A DNA stretch of 64,000 nucleotides, from assembly GCF_001949145.1 (NCBI RefSeq), contig NW_019091356.1, positions 3,132,713 to 3,196,712 on the forward strand. The letters run 5' to 3'. The DNA is from Acanthaster planci (Eukaryota; Echinodermata; Asteroidea; Valvatida; Acanthasteridae). How positions within the stretch are numbered: position 1 is the first letter of the stretch; every line of letters starts with the position of its first letter. The position numbers and the translations under genes were made by a program. The notes under the pieces were generated by a model that worked only from the letters and a program-made list of their open reading frames with translations, made no database searches and was not told where the DNA came from. Positions 12,750-23,175 of this stretch are shown here, piece after piece.

Positions 12750-13195
12750 GTGGACTTGACTCTAATTGCAGCGCCGGGTGGTTGAAACTGGCTAGAGAGG
12801 CTAGGATCCACTATTCGTGTGGACGGAAGCCCAGATACGCCAGCGGCCAGACAGGTGCACAAAATTAATGTTTGGTATACATGTATATGGAATTCCATAA
12901 CTGCCGTCGCCCGTCGTCCGTCGTGCATCAATGATAATGAATTCAGATGTGCCGATGAGTTGTTTCCCTTCAATCCACAAGACCAAGGGCTTCTACTACC
13001 GGCAGATCTTCGAGAAGCTCTTCTCAGGCCACGCCCAGTATATTCCCTACTCCTGGCTGCCTAAGTGGGGAGGGGACACAAGTAACCCGTGTGGCAGAGT
13101 GCTGACTCACTATATGCGACTGATTCGCATAAGAGGTTTGAAAAAGTGTCGAGGAAGGAAGCAGTCCTGGACAGCTAAACCCAAACCCTATAGAT
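12750..13195 (+). pseudogene. Decayed asparagine synthetase fragment
   Basis: Two pieces match ASNS-1. The first (12750-12854) resembles exon 6, starting after an AG with GGTGGACTTGACTC and ending in a GVDGSPDT...AARQ-like stretch, but it has lost bases inside. The second (about 12928-13195) resembles exon 10 (NEFRCADELFPFN) with a frameshift after the proline-rich part; the similarity runs past the ASNS-1 stop. Only about 70 bp separate the pieces, so the equivalents of exons 7-9 are deleted, and nothing matching exons 1-5 is seen upstream. The fragment is closer to ASNS-1 than to ASNS-2. It retains intron-side signals, so it comes from a DNA duplication rather than from a processed mRNA. 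Confidence 0.85.
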
Positions 13196-13379
13196 CCTTC
13201 CAAATTCTTTAGGAGTTGTTTGGATTTCGGTTTATTTTGTAGGATTGAGGAAGTTTGATCCCAGTCACTGTGACTTGACATGCACGGGCTTGATGTCTAA
13301 TGAAGTAAAAGGAAAGTACCACAGTTTGGTGAGGCAAATTCGTGAATATTTTAAAAGAGGCAGGGCAGACTCATAAATG

Positions 13380-15340
13380 TTTCTAATCATGGTTTGAAAT
13401 TGATCACGTTTCACACCGCTCAACCTCTTCACACGACTCTTGTGTCTTGTGTCGTCATTATGAACTTCCAATACCTTGCAAGAATGACCCATCAAGGCTT
13501 GCCGACAATCGCATTGTCACAGAGCAACGCCCGACTGCATAAGGTGTCTGGAGAGGGATCGTCAGCTGAAGTCACGCTTTGCAGAAGGCATGAAAGAGTT
13601 GGTTGATAATGGAAATGCCGAAGTGGTTGCAAGAGATAATTGCACATCAGATACAACCACATGGTGTCTACCACATCATCCGGTACTTGATTCGGGTATA
13701 AAACAAGGGAAGTTGCGGATAGTCTTCGACTGTGCCTCTAAGCACTTTCGTCAGTCCTTGAACACGCAGACAATCAGCGTGTCAGACCTGGCGAACAAGT
13801 TATTGGGCGTACTCCTGTGCATCCGACGAGAGCAAGTGGCTGTGGAAGATATTCGAACCGTGTGCCACCAAGTCAGAGTGTCTCCGGAATGCCAAGATGT
13901 ATAGTGTTTCCTTTGAATGGGACATGGAGTCCCAGTTGCTGCTTGTTTGCTTTATGGCATGCAGCAGAGGACAACCGTCAAGATTTCCATCTCGACACAA
14001 TCAGCTGCGTAATTTGTAATTTCTACGTAAGTTTGATTAGTTTCACAAGACAATGAAGATGAGGCTATCCAAGTATAACGAGAGTTACGATAGCATCTGT
14101 CCCGAGGTGTCTTTCAACTAACAAAGTGGTTGAGCAACAGCCCCCGAGTCCTTGAGTCTATTTCTCGAGATTGAAGAAAGAGCTGTGGGCGTCAGAAAGC
14201 TAGACCTAAATTATGAAGCGCTTCTAACACAGAGAGCCTTGGATAGGCAGCGGGACGTCCAGGCAAATTGTTTTGCGTATCGAACTAGTCCAAAGGAGAA
14301 ACCGTTGGCAAGGAGAGGGTTACTGAGTATTGTATCCTCCATCTGTGACTTGCATGGTTTGCTACTCCCTTCATGCTGTTAGCCAGGAACACTGTTCAAG
14401 ACTTAAGCAGGAAGAAGCTAAGTTGGGACGAAGCACTGCCGTAACGACACAGGGACGACTGGCAATGTTGGATACAGGACTTGGACAAACTCGAGCAGCT
14501 GCAGATAGCTTAAATCGGCGTATCAAGCTCTACGAGTTTAAAGATGGCCTCATGTATCAGTTACATCATTTTTCTGATTCACTGAAGGCAGCTTACTTGG
14601 CTACAACTTACCTTCGTGCGGAGAATTCTGGAGGCCACGGTCACTCGTGTCTGCTGTTGTCAAAGTCACGTCTAGCACCTCTAAAAAGGGTTACGATACG
14701 AAGGCTTGCGACACTCTCAGTGAGGCTGGATGCAGTGATCAAGAAGGCGTTCAACTTAGGCCTACCTTTGGACGATTCAGTCTTCTGGACTGATAGCACC
14801 ATTGTGCTTCCATACATCAACAATGAAGAGAAGCGTTTCCACACCATTGTGGCGAACAGAGTAGCCGTCATCCGGAACCGGTCAAGTCCTAATCAGTGGC
14901 GCCCCGTGGAAACCGAGCTGAATCCGGCAGACTTATCACGAGAAGACAAACCGCTGATGAGCTGCTGGCCAACCAGAATTGGTTGATTGGTCCTGAAATC
15001 TTGTGCCGAGACAGCCACACGTGGCCAAATCTACCGATCTCGACCAAACTAGATGATAAAGAGCCAGAAGTAAAGCCTGAGACGGAGGTAGTCACCTGAT
15101 ATACCACCAAGCATGTGGATTCGGTTAACCCGACAGACAGGTTGACAGCTAAGCACTCCTTGTGGTATGAACTGAAAAAATATGTTACATGTACATGGAT
15201 CCTGCGAGTCTGCTAAGAAAGATCAAGAACCAGCCAGCAGGAGAAGAGAGGAAGGCCTTGACAGCAAACGGCCTTGCCTGGGCAGAGGCTGTTATTGTAA
15301 GATACGTTTAAGGGCGGTCATTTCAAGAGGAGTCCAGTCA
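13380..15340 (+). mobile_element. Degenerate BEL/Pao-type LTR retrotransposon remnant
   Basis: Fragments in changing frames follow the order of a BEL/Pao pol gene. A reverse transcriptase part (about 13538-13904) has LRIVFDCASK, SLNTQ and VCHQVRVSPE. Downstream connecting parts (about 14150-14380) have SPKEKPLARRGLLSIVSSI. An RNase H-like and linker part (about 14580-14990) has FWTDSTIVLPYI and ELNPADLSR. The start of an integrase-side segment extends to about 15310. Stops and frameshifts interrupt it repeatedly and I found no flanking LTR pair, so it is dead and probably truncated at both ends. Exact borders are uncertain. It directly follows the ASNS pseudogene. Confidence 0.75.
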
Positions 15341-15572
15341 ATTAAAGAGGGATATTTTGGAATAGGTTAGGTAGATATACAACCAAAGACAAGGTTGATG
15401 TGTTCTACCCAGTCAATTGTTTGTTATTGTGTGATTAGTTATGATTGCTGAAATTTAATTAGATAAACAAATTGCCGTTGTTGGTAATTTATAACTATTT
15501 AAAGTCAATTTGTTACTTTTTGTGGACAGATTAAACCGTGTTCACCAGTTCGTTGAATGTACATGTATATCC

Positions 15573-16180
15573 GTCACTCTGTCACAGAGAAGATTTTGAT
15601 TGATGACCCCAAGAAATTTAGCAGATGAGACCTTGTTTCTAGAAGTACCATCAATCTTAAGGATTGGCAGTGCTGTATCTTGAGAAAAAGGGAATCTGTT
15701 ACAAAGAATGAGAAATTTGTTTTGGTAAGGTTCAAGGAAAGTTTATTTGCTTTAAACAAAGAAATAAACTTTAGTTCAGAATTCTGAGTGTCGAATAAGG
15801 AAGGAATACTGTCACTCATGCAAAGGATTGTAGTGTAATCAGCAAGGGTGAAATTTAGCAGCGAGGAGGAGCAACGGATGCCATTTACATGAAGCAGAAA
15901 AATGAAGGGTCCAAGAGTAGAACCTCGAGGCACACCGTGTTGGACGTTGAGACGGTCCTAGTTGTGGTTCTTGACGGATGTATACTGGTATCTATAGGAC
16001 AAGTAATCAGTGAACCATTGGAGAGGGAGACCTTTGATGTCGTAGCAGTCGAGTTTTGAAAGAAGAATAGAATGATTAATAGTGTCCAAAGCTTTAGAAC
16101 GATCAGTGAAAACACCGGCAGCATAATGTTTATTGCTGAAAGCACCAGTCCCCTTGTCAACCAGTTCAATGAGGGCCATA
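15573..16180 (-). mobile_element. Non-LTR retrotransposon reverse transcriptase fragment
   Basis: On the minus strand, from 16180 down, three overlapping frames carry reverse transcriptase motifs of the CR1/Jockey group: ALDTINHSILLSKL, GLPLQWFTDYLS, PRGSTLGPFIFLLHVNGI and FTLADYTTILCMSD. In the last motif the second catalytic aspartate (usually ADDT) is a tyrosine. Frameshifts separate the motifs and no endonuclease domain is seen, so this is a dead fragment. Confidence 0.8.
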
Positions 16181-16189
16181 TCTGTAGAA

Positions 16190-17366
16190 TGTTTAGGTCT
16201 GAAGCCGTACTGATGCTTGAAGGGGATGTGATGAGAGGATATTATTTACTCCCACACGAGAAAGTGTCTGCAATCACTGCAAATACAGATGTCCCAGCCA
16301 TCTCCTCTTACCAATACTTTAGGATTTACAGCCTGTGACTTATAATTGCTCGATTGTTTCTGAGCTGTGGGCTCTGTTAACAGCCTGCGACACTCAAACA
16401 ATAGGATTTGTATACCTTTATGGACACCAACCGTTACGTGGATCTACTTTACCACCCAAGAGTGAATGTGGACCTAAACCCATGCATACCCCTCCAGATC
16501 CCACGATAACCCATCTACTGGTGGGTCTAACAGCCAATCAGTGCCTCAAGGCGAACCTTATCTTTAAAGACAAATCCACTGACATTCCATTGGACACTCC
16601 CGATGGTAACTTTGAATGATACGCTGTGTGTTGGGTTTTGTTCAGAAGTGACCGTTACGGAACAGTGGTTCCGTATACAATATCTGCCACAGGGTTTACT
16701 GGCATTAAAAGAACCATTGCAAATAACCAGTGATGGCGTTACTATGGTCATCGCAAATGTCTACAGGCCTACTGCAAGTTACTTATTTGGGGTGTAGTAG
16801 GCATTTCCCGAAACTTGATTGCAAATCTCGCCAGAAACTACCTGCTCCGTGAAATTGGCCGTGGAAGAAGGGAAACCAAAACTAGTAGTGTCCTTTCCCT
16901 CATTTTCCCTAGACAACATTTTGCCCGTTTTTTTAATTTGGCCCACGCCCCCACCCCCAGCATGAGCAGCCAATTTTAGGCTCGATTGCAGTTTGAACGG
17001 CGTCGTGTATTTCGCACAGTTATAAGCCTTACGGCCCAATCGCTACAGAATCTCATTTATGTTTGGTGTTTCATGCATGACGAAGTACTAGTATACGTGG
17101 CCTTTCATCATATAGCTGTGGGAATGCCCAAGTGAAATCTCAATATTTATCGGACCTAAATCAGTCTGGACCAACACTGTGTTATCCTAGCATTGAAAAC
17201 AACCGCGCAACCTCCCCAACTGTCTGTGTTTTCAGGTAACTCAGAAGTGTGCCCCTGAAGTCAAATAAACTAGATACAGGTCAACAAGATAAATGAAAAT
17301 TATGTTGTGTAATTTTTAGACAATGTTGTGATGGATGACTGCAGGTTGAAAGGAAGGCATCGAAAT
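16190..17366. other. Upstream region of ASNS-1, no clear gene
   Basis: This lies between the retroelement fragment and the ASNS-1 start codon. It should contain the ASNS-1 promoter and leader, but I cannot place a start site. No TGATGAAAC-type amino-acid-response element was seen. Short ORFs here show no domain. Confidence 0.4.
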
Positions 17367-20300
17367 ATGTGCGGCATCTGGGCGGTTTTTGGAAGCGATG
17401 GAAATGTGTCCGAACTGTACCACAACGCCTGGAAGATCGCGCACCGTGGACCAGACTCCTCACGCATGGAGAACATCATCCATTTCAAGAGTTGCTGTCT
17501 GGCCTTTCACCGATTGGCTATCATGGATGACGTGTTTGGCGAGCAGCCAATGAGGGTCCGCGCCTATCCCCACATCTGGCTTCTTTACAACGGAGAAATT
17601 TATAACTTCCGCCTGGTAAAGACGATATCATTCGAACTTTTATATTAGACTGATAATGTTTCAAAGAGAGTTGTGAAAGTTTATTTCGTTTATTTATTTT
17701 TTTTTATTAATGTTTTGAAAAGAAAGTGAAAGTTTGTTTTGTTTTTCATTTGACAATCTCAACAGATGTTTTACAAAGGACAAAGAACATACGCATAAAC
17801 TACCGTTTAATGACAGACTAAATCACAAGAATATTGTGGCGAGCATCACCACGCCTATACCCTAAGTTGTTGGGATCAATCAAGTGGCGTAAAACTGCAG
17901 GGCTAAATGTCTCTAGCAGGCCAAAATGCACGCGCGCGTCATGCTGAAGAATTCGCGTTAGTGCCGTGCCATCACACTTATCAGGTTAGTCTATCCGGTT
18001 CGTAAGTGCGAGGTCACTTCGGTTTAAACCCAACGCCCCACTGCACGCGTGTACTGTACATAGGGTTACATGCATTGATCGCCGTTTACATGGAACCGGA
18101 AGTTAACGCGCAACTTCAGCGATTCTGCAAATCGTGGCGCGTCGGCGTTTGTGACGAAATCACTTACGAATCGGATAGCACACAGTGACCCCGCCAACTT
18201 GGTTTACACAGCTGCAGAAGCAGTTTGACTTCCAGTACCTCACAGAGTGCGACGGGGAGGCCATTATTCACCTGTATGCCCAGGGAGGGGCGGAGTATGC
18301 CGCCTCCATGCTGGATGGTGTCTTTGCATTCTGTTTGCTGGACACGGCTGCCAAGAAGGTGAATGAAAAAGAATTATTTGTAAATAAAAGTAACCTTTTG
18401 GGTGGAAATCATCATAACAAAAGATTATCCAAGTTGAATGTTAGAAAGAGAAAGGTAAAAGAGAATGATAGAAAGGAATATCAGACGCATCCTTCTTCAG
18501 CTGGAATGGGTTTGATCAACAACTCGAACATTCGGGGGGGGGGGTAATCCTTATTTTATATGGGATATAAGGTTATAAGTTCGTTGGTCTTAAAATAAAA
18601 GAATAAAATTGGAATGAAACTCGTTTAAAACATTTTGGACACATCTTTAATTGAAATAGTTGAGCAAAAAATTTGAGTATATTAATTAATTCATCAATAT
18701 TCTGTTTTATGAGAGAGAAAACTCCTGAAGCTTTCGGTCACCTAATTGCTACCGATGCAGTCTGCGCGTTTCTCTGGTATGCAGGTATTCCTTGGGCGTG
18801 ATACCCACGGTGTCCGGCCGATGTTCAAACTGTGTAGAGAGGACAGCTTTCTTGCCATCTGCTCCGAGGCCAAAGGTCAGCATTAATTAAACAAATATTC
18901 AAATGATGCCCAAAGCCTACGGATGAGTCATGTGAACTAGTAGAGCTCAATGCTGTGAAGTGTGCCGTAGATTGTGGAGTCGGTGGGAAATGATATACTG
19001 GTAAAATTTTGGCATCGTTTTCGATGACTGCAGGAATCTTGGAGTTGGAGCAAGCAGACAACAACCACAAGGAGGAGACTGTTCCATTTCTACCGGGATA
19101 CGTGGAAAGTTACGACTTGGCCCCCTCTGGCAAAGTAACACTGCGCCAGTTCACACAGTTTCATAGCATTGAAAGGAAACCGAAATGGTCCGATATCCCA
19201 CTGGCCATCCAACCCCATGGTATCAAAAAGCAGACAACTGTTTTATGTTTATTAAGAATTGGAGGGGAGTCTGGCAAAGGAGTGAAAACTTCACTCTCAA
19301 AAAGAATGGGTCCCTTATACCTCCACGATGAAAAACTCACTCTAAAAAAGAGCGAATCTTACTCCAAAACCACTCCAAAAGAGTGGAAGCCACTCCAAAA
19401 GAGTGAACATCACTCGCTACTGAGCAGAGTGGAAATTTCACTTGTTTGGAGTGGTTTTCGCTCTTTTGGAGTGGTTTTGGAGTGAGACTCGCTCTTTTTT
19501 AGAGTGAGTTTTTTATCGTTGCATTTACAGAGATTTTTTCGACTTTTTTAGGGCTTATTGTTCTCAACTGTCTGACCTGTCCTTGAACAGCTTTAGTAAG
19601 ATTAAGCTGATTAGTGGAATACACATAACTATCAGATTTTGTTGAATGCTTTTCCTACACAGGAGAGGACATGTATGCAAACATTCGGATTCTGTTCACT
19701 GACGCGGTTAAGAAACGGCTCGTGTCACACCGGCCGCTTGGGTGCCTCTTATCAGGTATTATTTTGACCAAAAAACCCGTAAGTCTGGACTGCGTATTTC
19801 TCTGTGAAATTAATTCCCCCATTTGTCATCAACCTGAATTTTTTTGTTTTAACAATTACAGCGGCGTTTGGATACAAGTACAAGCATTTGAAAAGAGAGA
19901 AAAGTATGGAATGAGACGCGAGGGTTTGCATGGTGGAAAAATCAATAAGTGACACAGGTTTGCGGTAGCACCATGGAATAATACTACCTGTATTTCTTTA
20001 TGTGAGAGTGTGGTTCTGAGAAGAACCAGTGGTCTTCTAATGACGAACAGAGAACGCCGTTCGAAACGTAGAGAACAACTGGCTCTCCTCAGAACCACAA
20101 TCTCACATAAAGAGATAGTATTATTCGATGGTGTTACCGCAAACCTGTCTCACTTAAAAGTATGGAAAAGATCAAGGTATGATTTGGACGTTCAACTGAA
20201 AGTTTAAACTAGACGAGCCCAGATCTTGTATTTCACTTAAATTCACTTGAAGTCTGCTATCCTGTTAAAAATTCAAGCCAACTCCGCAGAGACAGGTCTG

Positions 20301-22669
20301 TTTAGTCAAGATATTTAAATTTTCAGCTTGCATCAGTATTATAATTCTCACAAATTTTCTTTGAGATGTAATCAACGTGCATGTTAAATTTATACGTAAC
20401 TGTGCGGTCCCTTTTCAAAAATATTTCTCAGGTGGACTTGACTCGAGTTTAGTCGCAGCGCTAGTGGTGAAACTGGCCAGAGAAGCCGATATTCAGTACC
20501 CTCTGCAGACGTATACTATCGGTGTGGACGGCAGCTCGGACACGCGAGCGGCCCGACAGGTCCGAATAGTTCGAGTCTTCAGCGGTCGAAGCCAACAATA
20601 TTGGCGTTTCACAATAGCGCGCCTCCAAGAGCTTGCAATGCGTAGGCGACCCAATGCGTGTTTGGAAATGGTCGACAGATTTCGCGCATTTGTCACTGGC
20701 CAACGCGTTGCAAACTCTTGGAGGCGCACTATTGTTAACCGCCCGTATTCCGAGCCAATACAAAATCTCATATTTTCTGAAAAATCTCATATTTTCTGCA
20801 ATTTCAGTGTGACTTACAAGTGCCTTTATACTTTCCAAATTTTCATCGCTTGCATAAGGCACTATTAGGGTTGTTCAAGTCTTACAAGCACTCATAACAG
20901 AAATGACTGTAAAGTCACTGAGATTTTTATAGTCAAAATAATTTTTCATAGGGCCGATGTTCAAGGGTAAAGGGGGGGCGTCCTTGCCTGATTACCACAG
21001 GTTTGCCCAGGCCATTTCAAGCAACATGGCGGGTGGGGGGGGAATTTGGCTTTGATGGATTGAATGTGGGAAGTTCAGGTGGGATAAACTGTGAGTTCTC
21101 CAACTATATGTACTGAGGCTGGAATCTGAAGTTCAGGTTTCAAATCCCACTTAGGTGGCGAAGCACATTGGCAGTGAGCACCACGAGGTTCCCTTCTGCC
21201 CCGATGAAGGCACGGCCATCTTGGAAGACGTCATCTATTCCCTGGAGAGTTACGACGTCAATACGGTCAGACCTGCCGTGTGTGCGTACACCGCTGCCTT
21301 CTATAAATTTATGAGAAATAAATGAGGCTCTTGTGATTGGATTTTGTGATTGAGAAGTGACAACATTGCCGTCTTTACCACCGTTTTAATTAGAAATTGT
21401 GTCCAACGACAGGCATGTATCTAATATCCCGCTACATCCGTGAACAAACAGACCGGGTAGTGATCTTCTCCGGGGAGGGTTCGGACGAGTTGACCCAAGG
21501 ATACCTCTATTTCCATCAGCAACCGTCAGCCAAGGAAGGGGACGAGGAGGGTAGACGCCTCCTCAAAGACCTGTACCTATATGATGTTCTGAGAGCTGAC
21601 CGGATGACTGCAGCTCACGGGTATGAAGTCAGTGCTGTGATCACTGCTACTCATTTTCGAATAGCACTACCCGATAAAGAGAATCAAATAGCTCAACTTA
21701 CTAGGACCGCTATACTTCTTTCATCTTGTTTGTGTGGAGATATATCTAGATACAATCCTACAGACTTCCTATAGTGAACCACTGGTCCTTGTACGATCTG
21801 GGTTCTTCCTTTTACCCCTTCCTTTTTACCCACTAGATTAGAGCTCCGTGTACCGTTCTTGGACCATCACTTTACTTCTTACTACCTCTCACTCCCAGCC
21901 GAGGCAAGGTGCCCTAAGTTGGGAATTGAGAAGTACCTCCTGCGTAAGGCCTTCGACGGAACTGGACTCCTTCCCCCGAAAATCTTGTGGCGTCAGAAAG
22001 AAGGGTTTGGCGAAGGCGTGTCTTCCAGGAAGAAATCCTGGTTGGACAGTCTGACTGAGTTCGCCAACGAGAAAGTGAATCCTAGTTCAGTCATTTGAGG
22101 AGTTTACTTCGCTAAGTTTTTAAGTAGAAATGGTTTTAAGTTTCCTACATGGTCAGGTATATGCACAACCCCTCAACTATTCCATCTTACACTTTCCTTT
22201 CAAAGTGCCTGTTCTGCTGCCTTTTTAAAAACACTTTTAATGGCAACTAAATAATTGTTGCCCATTGCTTCCAGAAATATACTTTTAGAGCTGGTAGAGA
22301 TTGTTTGGGGTTAAGAAAAATATGGAATTGGTTGCTTATCATTTTAAGGCTGGCACTGGGTTGCTGGAGCCCCAAATAATTTTCTTTGTGCTCTCCAACC
22401 AGGTCGATGATACTGAATTCAGATGCGCTGAAGAGTTGTTTCCCTTCAATCCACCCAAGACCAAGGAGGCCTTCTATTACCGCCAGATCTTCGAGAAGCG
22501 CTTCCCGGGCCATGCCCGGTGGATTCCCTACGCATGGCTGCCCAAGTGGGACGAGGACACAAGCGCCCCATCTGGCAGAGTGCAGACAATACGCCAAGGG
22601 ACTGGATTCACAAAAGCGGGTAGAAAAAGTTTGGAGGAAGGAAGCAGTCCAGGCGTAGCTAAATCCTAA
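17367..22669 (+). CDS. ASNS: Asparagine synthetase (glutamine-hydrolysing), copy 1
   Basis: Ten exons: 17367-17615, 18212-18358, 18785-18875, 19034-19219, 19663-19755, 20432-20559, 21155-21281, 21413-21620, 21837-22074 and 22403-22669; all phases agree (577 aa; human ASNS is 561). The enzyme makes asparagine from aspartate, glutamine and ATP in the cytosol. The N-terminal glutaminase domain has the nucleophile Cys after Met (MCGIW), AHRGPD and YNGEIYN. The synthetase domain has the ATP PP-loop GGLDSSL and SGEGSDEL. The start fits the need for Cys at position 2. Oddities: GTCCGA donor after exon 6; Cys where human ASNS and copy 2 have Gly before MYL; after GRVQT the frame departs from the family, and a tail ending KEAVQA sits in the next frame (stop at 22656-22658), which suggests a 1-base loss near 22583-22589. 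Confidence 0.93.
17990..18180 (+). repeat. Dispersed repeat in ASNS-1 intron 1
   Basis: About 190 bp similar to the complement of 28390-28602 in an intron of ASNS-2. Shared blocks include ATGCATTGATCGC, GTTTACATGGAACC and CCGGAAGTTAAC. It ends about 30 bp before exon 2. Class unknown. Confidence 0.7.
19325..19522. repeat. Fold-back element in ASNS-1 intron 4
   Basis: A nearly perfect hairpin of about 195 bp. The left arm begins CGATGAAAAACTCACTCTAA and the right arm ends with its near-complement. CACTCCAAAAGAGTG-like units repeat along the arms, so each arm is itself locally repetitive. Confidence 0.85.
19950..20153. repeat. Fold-back element in ASNS-1 intron 5
   Basis: An inverted repeat of about 205 bp with arms of about 85 nt. 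The left end reads GACAGGTTTGCGGTARCACC (with small changes) and the right end reads the complement. Inner arms carry TTTATGTGAGAGTGTGGTTCT. It is unrelated to the fold-back at 19325. Confidence 0.85.
20598..20751. repeat. Inverted-repeat MITE, family 1, copy B
   Basis: Same family as 3349-3524, with CACAATAGCGCGCCTCCAAG at the left end and its near-complement on the right. It starts about 40 bp after the exon 6 donor of ASNS-1. Arms show more mismatches than copy A, so this insertion is older or has decayed. Confidence 0.8.
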
Positions 22670-22727
22670 CCCTGCTAGATTGGATTTGTTGGATTTTGTA
22701 GGAATGACAAAGGCAGAGTCCAGTACC

Positions 22728-23175
22728 TGTAATATTCAAACTTTTGTATGCATTCATATATANNNNNNNNNNNNNNNNNNNNNNNNNNNNNNNNNNNNNN
22801 NNNNNNNNNNNNNNNNNNNNNNNNNNNNNNNNNNNNNNNNNNNNNNNNNNNNNNNNNNNNNNNNNNNNNNNNNNNNNNNNNNNNNNNNNNNNNNNNNNNN
22901 NNNNNNNNNNNNNNNNNNNNNNNNNNNNNNNNNNNNNNNNNNNNNNNNNNNNNNNNNNNNNNNNNNNNNNNNNNNNNNNNNNNNNNNNNNNNNNNNNNNN
23001 NNNNNNNNNNNNNNNNNNNNNNNNNNNNNNNNTGTTATAGTAAATGTAATACTCAAACTTTTGTATGCATTCATGTATGTAAACGTAATATTCTGTAATA
23101 GCCAATCTAATATTCACACTTGTTTATGTATTCATGTATGTAAACTTTATATCCTCTTATAATAAATGTAATATT
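22728..23175. repeat. AT-rich tandem repeat interrupted by a sequence gap
   Basis: The phrase TTTTGTATGCATTCATRTAT occurs on both sides of the N gap, and imperfect units of about 60 bp (TGTAATATTCA..., ATGTATGTAAAC) continue to 23175. The unresolved part is probably more of the same minisatellite. AATAAA at 23161-23166 could serve ASNS-1. Confidence 0.75.
22763..23032. other. Assembly gap (270 N)
   Basis: A run of undetermined bases inside the tandem repeat just after ASNS-1. Confidence 1.

Noticed and set aside
12928-13195. A possible alternative last exon of an upstream ASNS gene
   Set aside because: The frame breaks after the conserved start, and the neighbouring exons are missing or damaged, so it is a relic.
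13590-14986. A host gene encoding the reverse-transcriptase-like segments
   Set aside because: The segments follow BEL/Pao order, but with many frameshifts and stops, so this is a dead mobile element.
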